DNA of 25,708 bases, taken from the IMG/VR virus record IMGVR_UViG_3300010411_000011, positions 1 to 25,708 of that record; one strand, written 5' to 3'. The DNA is from a virus. Position numbers and translations under genes: made by a program. Shown here one piece after another: positions 8,763 to 16,638 of the stretch (positions within the stretch are counted from its first letter, which is position 1; the number at the start of each line of letters is the position of its first letter). The notes beneath the pieces were generated by a model. The model was not told the origin of the DNA. It did no database searches and saw only the letters and a program-made list of their open reading frames with translations.

Positions 8763-9632
8763 CTACCAAGGGTTTGCGTTTATGAACTGATTCCCAAGCG
8801 TTCGCTGTCCGCCACCTACGCCGCTGTATGCAGGGGACGACTGCGGGCTGCCAGTAGTAGGAGGTGGACTACCAGCAGTGCCTGCCCCCGCAGTCGTTGA
8901 TTGTTGCGCAACTGGGCTATCGTACAGATTGCCTGTAGCCGTATAAGTGCCATCATGGTTGATTGTTCTAGACGTCTCACCTTGTTCACCTTTAGGCGTC
9001 ATCGGCGGTAGTCCAAGATAGGACGGCTGCTGCTGTTGCTGCGGCATGTTTACTGGTGTGCGATACGAACGATTCAGCGCATCTATCATCTGTTGACGAG
9101 TAGCTTGCTGCGATTGTGCCGCACGATTAGCTATCCGACTCTTCGCAAACTGCGTACCTATTCCCGCAAACATATTGTTAGGAGCTAAGCGACTTCCTAC
9201 CGCATCTAGCATCAGCGCCATCTGATCAGGATTGCTGCTCATATAATCCTTAAGGCCGCTTCCTGCGTTGCTGAGCGAGTTGCCCATACTGGTGAACATA
9301 CGACCTATAGGCGTGGTAGTTGCAGGCAAAGCCTGATTAGGGTTAGGATCGTCTATAGTCAGCGCCTGTCCACGCTGCTGCTGCGGCATATACATGGGTT
9401 GCTGCTGCTGCTGCATAGGCCTGGCTTGCGCTAGCTGCGAAGGCTGTTGCTGCATAACAGGTGCAGCACTAGGCTGTGCTAGCGGACGCGGCGGTTGCTG
9501 CGGCATAGGCTGCTGTTGCTGCTGACCCATACCAAGCATAGCCAGTATTTGCTGCAAACCGCCCATACTCTGCATACCGCCTGCACCCATGCCGCCTGCA
9601 CTAGAACCTGAGGCTCCTGCTGGAATTGCCAT
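8763..9632 (-). CDS. Gln/Pro/Gly-rich low-complexity virion protein
   Basis: A 289-aa protein with an N-terminal Gly/Met/Ala stretch, five or more runs of Gln interspersed with Pro and Met (first ~90 residues, plus one run near residue 200), and a Gly/Ser/Thr-rich C-terminal third. The middle (about 100-180) is more ordinary and may be the folded part. A strong AAGGAGAG site precedes the ATG. It has no recognisable catalytic domain. It lies in the putative ejection module between the glycine-zipper protein and the coiled-coil protein. The composition suggests a flexible, disordered internal protein; no known family is claimed. Confidence 0.7.
   Translation of the reverse strand: MAIPAGASGSSAGGMGAGGMQSMGGLQQILAMLGMGQQQQQPMPQQPPRPLAQPSAAPVMQQQPSQLAQARPMQQQQQPMYMPQQQRGQALTIDDPNPNQALPATTTPIGRMFTSMGNSLSNAGSGLKDYMSSNPDQMALMLDAVGSRLAPNNMFAGIGTQFAKSRIANRAAQSQQATRQQMIDALNRSYRTPVNMPQQQQQPSYLGLPPMTPKGEQGETSRTINHDGTYTATGNLYDSPVAQQSTTAGAGTAGSPPPTTGSPQSSPAYSGVGGGQRTLGNQFINANPW
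9027..9529 (-). repeat. CAG-type trinucleotide tracts encoding poly-Gln clusters
   Basis: On the coding strand, several CAG/CAA tracts occur (complements around 9027-9043, 9374-9384, 9400-9415, 9442-9453 and 9510-9524), giving Gln runs of 3-5. CAG dominates with some CAA interruptions. The tracts are in frame inside the Gln-rich virion gene and are candidates for length variation by slippage. Confidence 0.8.
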
Positions 9633-9653
9633 AATAAACTCTCCTTAAATTAA

Positions 9654-10583
9654 TTACGAAAAATATCCTGCAACCCCACCGACAATGCCTCCAGCTAACG
9701 CTCCCCAGGGACCTGCGGCCATACCTGCTGAAGCACCGCTGGCTGCACCACCCAACGTATTCTGGACCTTAGAGCCGCTCTTGGAGCCTCCATCGTTGAT
9801 AGGACTGACGCCACTGATCGAGGCCAGCACTGCTGAGTAATGCTGAAAAAGCTCTAAATTCCATGTAGAATCTTTAACATTGGCCTCGCTGTAGAACTTA
9901 GTCTCGTCAAACTTACCAGCTATATACATTCGTGCGGCTTCAAGTCCTTGCGCAACTAGCTGCGTATGCCAGCTAAGATACTGCTGAAAAACCTGCCCAG
10001 CTACATTGACCATAGCACGATTAAGCTCAGCTGCAAGCTTAGTTACTGCCAGATTTTTCTTACTCTCAAGCAGTGCTTGTCCGATACTGAATGCGGATGT
10101 CATCACACATTGCATATCTCGCATACCTGTTTGAAATCTAGGCAATACAGTGCTATCCATATCATCATTCATTAAAGCTATTTCAGAGTTCAACGTATCA
10201 GTGTAGGCAGCGCAGGTAGACACACTCGCAAACACTGCGTTAAACGTAGCCACAACGTCTATGTTAAGATTATTCTCAAACAGGTTATACAGCGTTGTCG
10301 GACGTTCTCCAAACATGTCATCTACTTTATCAGGTAGATAATCCATATATGGAGAATTATCGAAAAGATTGTTTATGAAATATGTAATACTATGCGCAAG
10401 CTCTGTATCTCCATTCGCTGTCAACGCACGATTATGCGCCTTTTTTAGATAGCTGGGCCAGTCAGAACCTCCACCACCACCGCTACCTTTCGCTAACGCA
10501 ACCTGTCCTGTGTACTCAAAAGAAGTCTCCTCCAAAACTTCCATTGTGCACATATCAAGTACAGTTTTGGTAATAACTTTCAT
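9654..10583 (-). CDS. Putative internal/ejection protein with C-terminal glycine zipper
   Basis: A 309-aa protein. The N-terminus (MKVITKTVLDM... EYTGQVALAKG) is of a type I associate with podophage internal proteins, followed by a Gly5 linker. The central ~200 residues are mostly helical. The C-terminal ~35 residues are Gly/Ala-rich with small-xxx-small spacing (GAASGASAG, GALAGGIVGG), a glycine-zipper pattern typical of membrane-inserting segments. It starts at an ATG preceded by AAGGAG and is the first gene after the 23-bp element at 10592-10614. It heads the four-gene module ending in the giant protein. A role in forming or lining the ejection channel is an inference. Confidence 0.7.
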   Translation of the reverse strand: MKVITKTVLDMCTMEVLEETSFEYTGQVALAKGSGGGGGSDWPSYLKKAHNRALTANGDTELAHSITYFINNLFDNSPYMDYLPDKVDDMFGERPTTLYNLFENNLNIDVVATFNAVFASVSTCAAYTDTLNSEIALMNDDMDSTVLPRFQTGMRDMQCVMTSAFSIGQALLESKKNLAVTKLAAELNRAMVNVAGQVFQQYLSWHTQLVAQGLEAARMYIAGKFDETKFYSEANVKDSTWNLELFQHYSAVLASISGVSPINDGGSKSGSKVQNTLGGAASGASAGMAAGPWGALAGGIVGGVAGYFS

Positions 10584-10591
10584 ACCAGCTC

Positions 10592-10614
10592 CTTTGGCAA
10601 TAAAAATGCCATAG
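10592..10614 (-). promoter_or_regulatory. 23-bp imperfect inverted-repeat element, copy 2
   Basis: Most divergent copy: CTATGGCA...TGCCAAAG on the - strand, differing from copy 1 at 4 of 23 positions. The inner stem TGGCA/TGCCA is perfectly paired here, with one A-A mismatch further out. The element ends 8 bases before the ATG at 10583, and its last bases run into the AAGGAG ribosome site. It starts just beyond the stop of the upstream 144-aa gene. Confidence 0.6.
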
Positions 10615-10615
10615 G

Positions 10616-11050
10616 TTACAGACGCTTAGAGATCACAGAAAACGTTTTAACCAATCCGAATTTCTCCAACTTCTCACAAAGATACTCGTTGTTGGTATAG
10701 CCTGTCATTACAGTGCAGTTATTATGTTTGGCAAAAGTCTGTAGTTTTTCAAAACCTTCCTGCCAATCCTCTTCTGTCAGCGGACGTACTCCGTACAGCA
10801 CGTAAAGACGGAAGAAGCGCTGATCGCTGAAAGTATCTGTTGCAATTTCAGATATGACAAAACACTTAAAGCGGTCCGATTGAGGCTCAGTGGATATCCA
10901 GCACTGAAACTGCCCCATGAGAAGCTTCTTGAGTATGTCATTCATAGCAGCGTCATTGTCGGCCGTCATAGGAGGCAATACCTGCTGACAGCCGTGCTTG
11001 ATAATATCCCAATAGACAGATACTTGTTCTGGTAAAAGTTTAATAAACAT
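10616..11050 (-). CDS. Small protein, possibly GNAT-like acetyltransferase fold
   Basis: A 144-aa protein from the ATG at 11050, chosen because AGGAGG lies 8 bases upstream. The in-frame GTG at 11059 falls inside that ribosome site. The C-terminal half (a helix with a strand TVMTGYTN, then helix EYLCEKLEKFGL, then final strand FSVISKRL) resembles the end of GNAT acetyltransferase domains. The acetyl-CoA-binding R/QxxGxG/A loop is not evident. GNAT-like proteins are known in podophage structural clusters, including internal virion proteins, but function here is unknown. It overlaps the tail-like gene by 11 bases, so it is translationally linked to it. It is the last gene before the second 23-bp element. 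Confidence 0.6.
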   Translation of the reverse strand: MFIKLLPEQVSVYWDIIKHGCQQVLPPMTADNDAAMNDILKKLLMGQFQCWISTEPQSDRFKCFVISEIATDTFSDQRFFRLYVLYGVRPLTEEDWQEGFEKLQTFAKHNNCTVMTGYTNNEYLCEKLEKFGLVKTFSVISKRL

Positions 11051-12356
11051 TTGTAGCACCTCCTGAGGCTATCGGACCTCTACGATACCTACGATCTCCG
11101 TACTGTACATGGGCTTGAACGTAGTCCAGAAACGTAGGTTCAAGCACTGCTGAATCGCGTACAAAGCGCAGCCCGATCATGAACTCTATGGCTGTAACCC
11201 CTATATGCACATATCCTTCATGATTCAAGCGCACATTAGGAAATTTTCTAAAAGAATCGTTTTTGCGATAGCGGTAGTAGACTACTGCCCAAACATTCGT
11301 AGCCTCATCGAAGTCAATCCCGAAGGAAAGTCCTGTGATTGTTTTCAAACCACGCTGGCCAAAATCCTCTATATGCGACACACACTCATGTGTGACCAGA
11401 GGTAGTGTGTTGTTAGCCGCAGAGGGGGCTATGACCGTCAGCGTATCCTCATATCGTACCAAGTCGGTAATGAGCAGGTCTAGAGAGGTTAAGCCTAGTT
11501 CTGGATTGTATACCAATGTAGTCTCAGTCTCAACGCTGGAGAAGAATGCTCTACCTGACAGCTGGTCAAACATGCCTACCATATTACCGCTAAACTTTTC
11601 GAAATATTCCGCATAGCCTAGCTTATCAGGCGTGTTCTCAGGCTGAATACGGTATAGATTGTTATCTTCTCCGACGAAGTAGTGTACCAATTCATTACCG
11701 GCTACTGCATAACGTCCAGCCAGACCGAAGTTAAACAACACGTTTTGGCCATATCCAGAGTGGGGTTCAGATACAGGGTGAAACTTTGAAATCCCATTCT
11801 CTCCGTATACCATCATACGGTTGCCTAACTTCTTCACCTGCCAAACGTCACCTGACCATGGAAGTACTGCATGCCCAGCGGTGATATTATCAGAACTCGG
11901 AATGATATTGAAATTGCCAATACCTGACCATGCAACAGTGTTTAGCTTGCTATAGGTTTTAGCAAACGTTCCTGTTATGTAACTTTCGCCGAAAATCGAA
12001 GTTGCGGAGATTACAACGCTACGGGCGAGGTTAAAGGATAGCAGCCCGGCGCCGATGATCTTGTTGGCGAGGTCCCCAATACTGCCGCCGTGCGGATATA
12101 TTCCTGTGATATAGCCGCTGCCACTAGGCCAGTTACCGTGATCGAAATACCAGTCGAGCAGTGGGCCGTAATCCCCGCCGTCCGATAGATCAATTGTGAC
12201 GTCAAAGTTTTCGTTATGGACAAAAGTTGCAGGTGTAGCAGTGGCACTAATAGTACCACTGCCAGCTACAAAACCTGCCTCGATGCGGATGCTTAGCAGA
12301 TCGACCGAGCTAGCTAAATAGCCACTGCCCTCTATACAACCAACATCAATTTCCAT
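11040..12356 (-). CDS. Putative tail (nozzle/tail-hub type) structural protein
   Basis: A 438-aa protein. The N-terminal ~80 residues are beta-rich and Ser/Gly/Thr-rich, followed by a WYFDHG-type segment. The middle has strands spaced like a propeller or beta-sandwich (GNRMMVYGENGI, AGNELVHYFVGEDNNLYRI). The C-terminus has the pattern RLNHEGYVHIGVTAIEF...VQYGDRRYRRG, which resembles the end of podophage tail proteins I know only as virion structural proteins. It is placed after the RCC1-like pair and the 142-aa protein. No enzyme motif is seen. The start ATG has only a weak site (TTAGG). A tail role is an inference from fold character and gene order. Confidence 0.6.
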   Translation of the reverse strand: MEIDVGCIEGSGYLASSVDLLSIRIEAGFVAGSGTISATATPATFVHNENFDVTIDLSDGGDYGPLLDWYFDHGNWPSGSGYITGIYPHGGSIGDLANKIIGAGLLSFNLARSVVISATSIFGESYITGTFAKTYSKLNTVAWSGIGNFNIIPSSDNITAGHAVLPWSGDVWQVKKLGNRMMVYGENGISKFHPVSEPHSGYGQNVLFNFGLAGRYAVAGNELVHYFVGEDNNLYRIQPENTPDKLGYAEYFEKFSGNMVGMFDQLSGRAFFSSVETETTLVYNPELGLTSLDLLITDLVRYEDTLTVIAPSAANNTLPLVTHECVSHIEDFGQRGLKTITGLSFGIDFDEATNVWAVVYYRYRKNDSFRKFPNVRLNHEGYVHIGVTAIEFMIGLRFVRDSAVLEPTFLDYVQAHVQYGDRRYRRGPIASGGATNVY

Positions 12357-12365
12357 GAGTACTAC

Positions 12366-12794
12366 CTAACTCTGAGGGCCAATACCAAGTGCGAGGTTGG
12401 CGATAGTAAACACGCCACTCTCAGCCGCAGTTTGATCCGAGCCGAAATCTGCATATCCAACGATAATGTCATCAGCATGCGTGTCGTCGTAGATGATGGC
12501 GCCAGGAGAAGGACCGATGGAACCTCCAGTAGCATTCCATGCAACGTTGTTATATGAGACGTATCCACGGTTGCTGACATCATCCTGCACAGCGGTAGCG
12601 CCAGCCAGGGTAGTGACAGTGTAGCCATACTGCTCGGTTAGCAGGCTGGATGCTACGTCTGATAACGTGCTGTGACCGCTCTGGCTAAAAGTAAAGCCAG
12701 AACTGACTAGCGCGATCTTCAGGGTATCCGTCAGCAAGTCAACGTTACCCTTGCAAAGTTCGAGTTTACATCTGTTTGAAAGTTGTGTAGCCAT
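12366..12794 (-). CDS. Small beta-rich phage virion protein (142 aa)
   Basis: The sequence follows a pattern common in phage structural clusters: a LKIALVSSGFTF segment, then a DVASSLLTEQYGY region, a W-x-A-x-GGSIGPSPGA segment, and IIYDDTHADDIIVGYADFG near residues 98-116. The fold should be mainly beta. The ATG at 12794 directly abuts the TAA of the upstream RCC1-like gene, with GGAGG just before that stop, so the two are coupled. A tail-associated or capsid-decorating role is possible; I recognise the pattern but not a named function. Length and start are secure. Confidence 0.65.
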   Translation of the reverse strand: MATQLSNRCKLELCKGNVDLLTDTLKIALVSSGFTFSQSGHSTLSDVASSLLTEQYGYTVTTLAGATAVQDDVSNRGYVSYNNVAWNATGGSIGPSPGAIIYDDTHADDIIVGYADFGSDQTAAESGVFTIANLALGIGPQS

Positions 12795-14609
12795 TTAGTC
12801 CTCCAATTCTTTTGAGTAGTTGTTTAAGATAGCAAAATAGTATCCGTTCCATATATAAAGCAATGCGGAGTGTGTCACATATCCTAGACAGTATAAATAA
12901 TCGGCTGTATACGGACCATAATCGTGGTCTGCCGGAAGCTCAGGACAATTGAAAATGTCTAGAAAATAGATACCGTTCAGCAACTTCTGCGCGTCATAGG
13001 ATGTTTCTAGATATAATAAATTGTCAGGTGTTTGATACAAGAACGTGCCATAATAGTGGATATAACGAAGCACCTTAAAAGGCAACTCTTTTTTTACTGG
13101 TGTATATATATCATAATAACCCCAGTACCACAGATCGCCAGAAGCATCCAAAGCGTGTACAACACTATTAGCCTCACAGTCCTGCGGATTAGTATCGCTA
13201 CCCACTTTCCAATCACTCTTATTTGAGATTAAATCCCAACCCGTTGGTGCTACACCTTCCCCCAAGCCAGTATAAGCAATCTCAAAACCGCCGTACAGAT
13301 AAAGCTGACCATCGAAGGTTATCATGTACGCGAATATTTCATCTCCCCAATTAAGGATATCTCCAGTAGGGGTGCGTATCCAGTCCCATGTAACGGCTAA
13401 AGAACTAATCCCTAGAGCTGAAGGCTCTTCTAATTTTGTAAGATAAGCTGTATATGAACCACCGGCACTGGGGGACACTGTAGACGTATGGCCAGAAAAA
13501 TATATTGTACCGTCTTGGAGTAGTAAGAAGCACCTATTCATACAGGAAATAACTTCTTTAACATCTAGGCTGGCATTGCTATCCCTATCAGTCAGCACGA
13601 TCTGATAAGGTGGGGGTGTCGCAGCAGTGAAGGGGAGCGTAAAACCATATGCGCCGTAGCTAGATCCTTCTGAATATATAAAAAGATGCTTATCACCATC
13701 TAATATATATAAAGCATTCCCAGTTTGCCAAATATCGTTGAGGGGATATTTAATACGGTCATCTAAACTTAGCTCAATGTAGGTATCAGAATCTACGCTA
13801 AATAGATACTCAAGTAGCACATTATCCCAGCATATTCCGCCATGCCCACATCCATATAGGCGCCCATTGGCCCCTAAACCATAAGCCACCTTATTATAAC
13901 AAGCTATTTTAACAAAAGTAATAGTTTCAGGTGTAGGACTAGCTAATACGTAAAGAGCGTGAGTTAAATAATCTTCAGCCTCCGAGACACCTGTCGTTCC
14001 GCAAGGATAATATTTAGGGGTTTCTGGAACATCCACGACCGGCTCTTTAACGGGTTTAGTATAATGATGATCTAACGGGTAATCAGGTACTTCAAAATCA
14101 TGCACAGGATCTACGTTAATCTGTAATCGCTGCGGAAGGGGAGCTAGATAATCAAGCTCTACCCCTCCAGCAAAAAGCTGCCCATTGAACAGGGCTAGGC
14201 TGCGTCCAGTAGGATCAGTCTCACCTGCCACTTCTGCTATTGAGCCCGTAGTAGTATCATACGCTACATTGCAAATACCGTTTGAGAAGTATAGATACTC
14301 CCCAGCAACTACCCACGCCCAACGTCCATTTGGAGATAGCCCAGAGATTAGCACTGATAACACATCATCAGCAAAGCGATAAAACGTGTCAGAGGTTAGT
14401 ACTAAACACTGTCTAGCTGCGATGAGTAGCTGAGGAAACGGCCAGGAACTTTCCAGCTTCGTCAGAACCTGGATAAGTTCAGGCGTATGCAGCATGTCAT
14501 CAGAGCCTAGCATATTAGTGCAATCACTGAGCCATTCAGCAGATCTTTCCGTAGCAGAATCTTTACGCAGCCCATGAAAGATGTCTATGGTGTGCGTAGC
14601 TTCTTTCAT
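12795..14609 (-). CDS. RCC1-like beta-propeller virion protein, second of tandem pair (604 aa)
   Basis: The start is the ATG at 14609, which shares ATGA with the upstream stop and has GGAG 6 bases before it. The same frame stays open to 14849, but that extension lies inside the upstream gene. Residues 1-180 match the N-terminus of the upstream paralogue: YFSNG (107-111), LFNGQLFAGGVEL (140-152) and HDF...YPLD (170-180). The rest has RCC1/BLIP-II-type repeats with 'G.LY.CG/YGG/WGYY' strands, for example ANGRLYGCGHGG, LLLQDGTIYFSGH, MITFDGQLYLYGG and ALDASGDLWYWGYY. These repeats are more degenerate than in the paralogue. It is probably part of the tail or a receptor-facing structure, inferred from position after the head-tail adaptor. 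By eye the gene seems more AT-rich than its neighbours. Confidence 0.75.
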   Translation of the reverse strand: MKEATHTIDIFHGLRKDSATERSAEWLSDCTNMLGSDDMLHTPELIQVLTKLESSWPFPQLLIAARQCLVLTSDTFYRFADDVLSVLISGLSPNGRWAWVVAGEYLYFSNGICNVAYDTTTGSIAEVAGETDPTGRSLALFNGQLFAGGVELDYLAPLPQRLQINVDPVHDFEVPDYPLDHHYTKPVKEPVVDVPETPKYYPCGTTGVSEAEDYLTHALYVLASPTPETITFVKIACYNKVAYGLGANGRLYGCGHGGICWDNVLLEYLFSVDSDTYIELSLDDRIKYPLNDIWQTGNALYILDGDKHLFIYSEGSSYGAYGFTLPFTAATPPPYQIVLTDRDSNASLDVKEVISCMNRCFLLLQDGTIYFSGHTSTVSPSAGGSYTAYLTKLEEPSALGISSLAVTWDWIRTPTGDILNWGDEIFAYMITFDGQLYLYGGFEIAYTGLGEGVAPTGWDLISNKSDWKVGSDTNPQDCEANSVVHALDASGDLWYWGYYDIYTPVKKELPFKVLRYIHYYGTFLYQTPDNLLYLETSYDAQKLLNGIYFLDIFNCPELPADHDYGPYTADYLYCLGYVTHSALLYIWNGYYFAILNNYSKELED

Positions 14610-16291
14610 ATAAGCTCCACAAAGGTATCTGTCTGAGAATCGCCAGACAGAATATAGTCTCCCAAACGAAACAAGCCAGAAGAGGTTTTTGCTATAAGAG
14701 TCGGCAGTCCATGAATGAGTGTAAAATCTTCCACACCTTCCAATACCTTGGTGGGAATTAGAGTAGGTTGCACCACTGAACCATCTAAAATGGAAGGCAT
14801 TTCGCCCCAGGCGTATAGATTGCCCTCGGCATCTAATGCCGCACAACAATAGTATCCCTGAATAACCTTTACAATGTTGGATAGTGTGGGAATTTTAGTC
14901 GGATACATTACATGCTCAAGCTCTTGCCAGGTCCAATCCAATCCTGAAATTCCATTGTGGTTCCAGCCGAAGAAATACACGTCACCTGCTTCGGAAAGGG
15001 CTAATACAGCGTGTGTAAAGGCTGAAATAGATGTAAACTTTACAGCCGCATTTGGACCCTCAACAGGCGCAAAGCTGGTGTAGTAAGTACGTGTACGGTA
15101 GGAATACTCCCCCCTGCCTACACAGGGATCACCTATCTGCCCGCATGTGCATAAAATGCCATCATCGCGGATAGCATAAGATGCGGAAGCGCCTATAGCA
15201 ACTGCTTTATACGCAGCACTCTCGTTGAGTTCAACATAGCTCTCAGCTATACCCCCATCCTCAACGCGAAATTCGTGGGTAGGCACTATATCGCCTAACA
15301 GATTGCAGTAGTTATACCCTGCACCATAAAGCTTGCCTGAAATGAGCAGCAGTCCAACATCATCATAAGGGGTGAAATCTATATCAGACACATTTTCAAG
15401 TAATGTGTTTTGATAGAACTTGTTAAAATGCTCCGCCTCGTCACCTAATCCTAAACAGTAGCCTTCACCAACCACAGAGAGTTTTCCGGCGGTGGTTAGT
15501 ATCGCAGATCCATACGCATTGGTTACGATTTTTTTAATAGGACTTGTTAATGCTACGTCAAAAACGCAGGGTTCTAGGGTGGCTACCGGTGTATCTTGTG
15601 GATAACCAGAATACCGATAAGGAGTATCATCTCCGTGACAGTAGAGTGTAGCCGCGTCAAGGTAGAATAAGCCTGCCCAGCCGCTAGGATATAACTGGCC
15701 TAAAGATATCGGAGAAGCAGCTCCCGCTCCCCAAAAGATGCCGTTTTCTGCACGGTCTAAAGGATACTCATGTGGAGAGAAATCGTGATAATGGACAGCT
15801 GCCATTCGAATCCGTGCATCAATGTCTGTAAGGGCTGAGAGATCAATCCCGCCAGCAAAAACTTGCCCGTCAAAGAGTTCTAGGGTAGTCGCGAGTCCAT
15901 ACCAAGGATTTCGAGTAAGGGCGAAGCTGGCGATTGTAGGATCATACACAACCTTGGCTACACCGTTTGAGAATAGTGCAAAATCGTTTAGGATCAGTCC
16001 AGCCCAACGTAGGCCTACTTCGAGATTAGGAATGATAGTTTCCTGAACTGGTAGAAGTTTTACCAAACTGGAGGCCGTGAGACAGTATAAGCAGTCTTTG
16101 AATATGAAAAGTTGACCTGTAGGCCAGGTAGTTGAAAGCGCAGACAACTCTGTAATATCCTCAGGCGTTACTATTTTCTTATTCCTCCCCATCAGATTCG
16201 TGGCCACACTGCAGCAATGCTCGCCACGTTTTGTGCGTGAAGTTCTGCGCAGACCGCTAAAGCCTTTTATCTGATGAGTAAATTCTTGCAT
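14606..16291 (-). CDS. RCC1-like beta-propeller virion protein, first of tandem pair (561 aa)
   Basis: Residues 1-180 form an N-terminal module shared with the downstream gene: ALFSNGVAKVVYD (105-117), LFDGQVFAGGIDL (139-151), YPLD (176-179). Residues ~190-561 carry about six RCC1-like blades, each with a 'V..I.. G...A.L..G.LY.WG.N..G.LG' pattern. Examples are GSAILTTAGKLSVVGEG, VGLLLISGKLYGAGYN, ASYAIRDDGILCTCGQ, AVLALSEAGDVYFFGWNHNG and CAALDAEGNLYAWGE. RCC1-like propellers usually serve as binding scaffolds. In this position the protein may be a tail nozzle, adaptor or receptor-binding part. The ATG overlaps the upstream stop as TAATG, with no clear ribosome site, implying coupled translation. 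Repeat identity is clear; function is inferred. Confidence 0.8.
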   Translation of the reverse strand: MQEFTHQIKGFSGLRRTSRTKRGEHCCSVATNLMGRNKKIVTPEDITELSALSTTWPTGQLFIFKDCLYCLTASSLVKLLPVQETIIPNLEVGLRWAGLILNDFALFSNGVAKVVYDPTIASFALTRNPWYGLATTLELFDGQVFAGGIDLSALTDIDARIRMAAVHYHDFSPHEYPLDRAENGIFWGAGAASPISLGQLYPSGWAGLFYLDAATLYCHGDDTPYRYSGYPQDTPVATLEPCVFDVALTSPIKKIVTNAYGSAILTTAGKLSVVGEGYCLGLGDEAEHFNKFYQNTLLENVSDIDFTPYDDVGLLLISGKLYGAGYNYCNLLGDIVPTHEFRVEDGGIAESYVELNESAAYKAVAIGASASYAIRDDGILCTCGQIGDPCVGRGEYSYRTRTYYTSFAPVEGPNAAVKFTSISAFTHAVLALSEAGDVYFFGWNHNGISGLDWTWQELEHVMYPTKIPTLSNIVKVIQGYYCCAALDAEGNLYAWGEMPSILDGSVVQPTLIPTKVLEGVEDFTLIHGLPTLIAKTSSGLFRLGDYILSGDSQTDTFVELI

Positions 16292-16638
16292 TATAGTATC
16301 CCGTTACTCCGAGCACGTCCGTCTAGACTGTCCAAAGCAGGTTTATCCGCATTGTAATTTACAGCAGCTTGCTGCACAGTTTGTGTATACTGCTCAGCAG
16401 CAGTGGATAGAATCTGCGAAGTTTCCCAATCAGGGTGCTGGTTTTCTACTTGCTGCACCACTAACGCGAAAGACTTGTCTCCTTTGAGATGGGCGTATTT
16501 AGCGTGGAAATCATCTAGCAGTTTCTGCGAATACGCGCCTTGCTCCATCAAACGTGCTAGGACGGCAGGGAGCATACGAAGCACAGTCTCAACAGATTTC
16601 TGAACGAGGAATTCTTCTCTGGGCGTTAACACATTCAT
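16291..16638 (-). CDS. Small mostly helical protein in the neck/tail module (115 aa)
   Basis: Starts at an ATG overlapping the adaptor-gene stop (ATGA), with AAGGAT just upstream, and ends in TAATG overlap with the first RCC1-like gene. The protein is mostly alpha-helical by composition (Ala, Gln, Leu, Glu rich, for example EEFLVQKSVETVLRMLPAVL near residues 8-27) with no catalytic or membrane motif. The fixed, coupled position between the adaptor and the tail-type genes suggests a neck or tail accessory protein. I do not recognise a family. Confidence 0.65.
   Translation of the reverse strand: MNVLTPREEFLVQKSVETVLRMLPAVLARLMEQGAYSQKLLDDFHAKYAHLKGDKSFALVVQQVENQHPDWETSQILSTAAEQYTQTVQQAAVNYNADKPALDSLDGRARSNGIL

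Noticed and set aside
14610-14849. N-terminal extension of the second RCC1-like protein
   Set aside because: It lies inside the first RCC1-like gene in another frame. The ATGA-overlap ATG at 14609 has a ribosome site and matches the paralogue's N-terminus.
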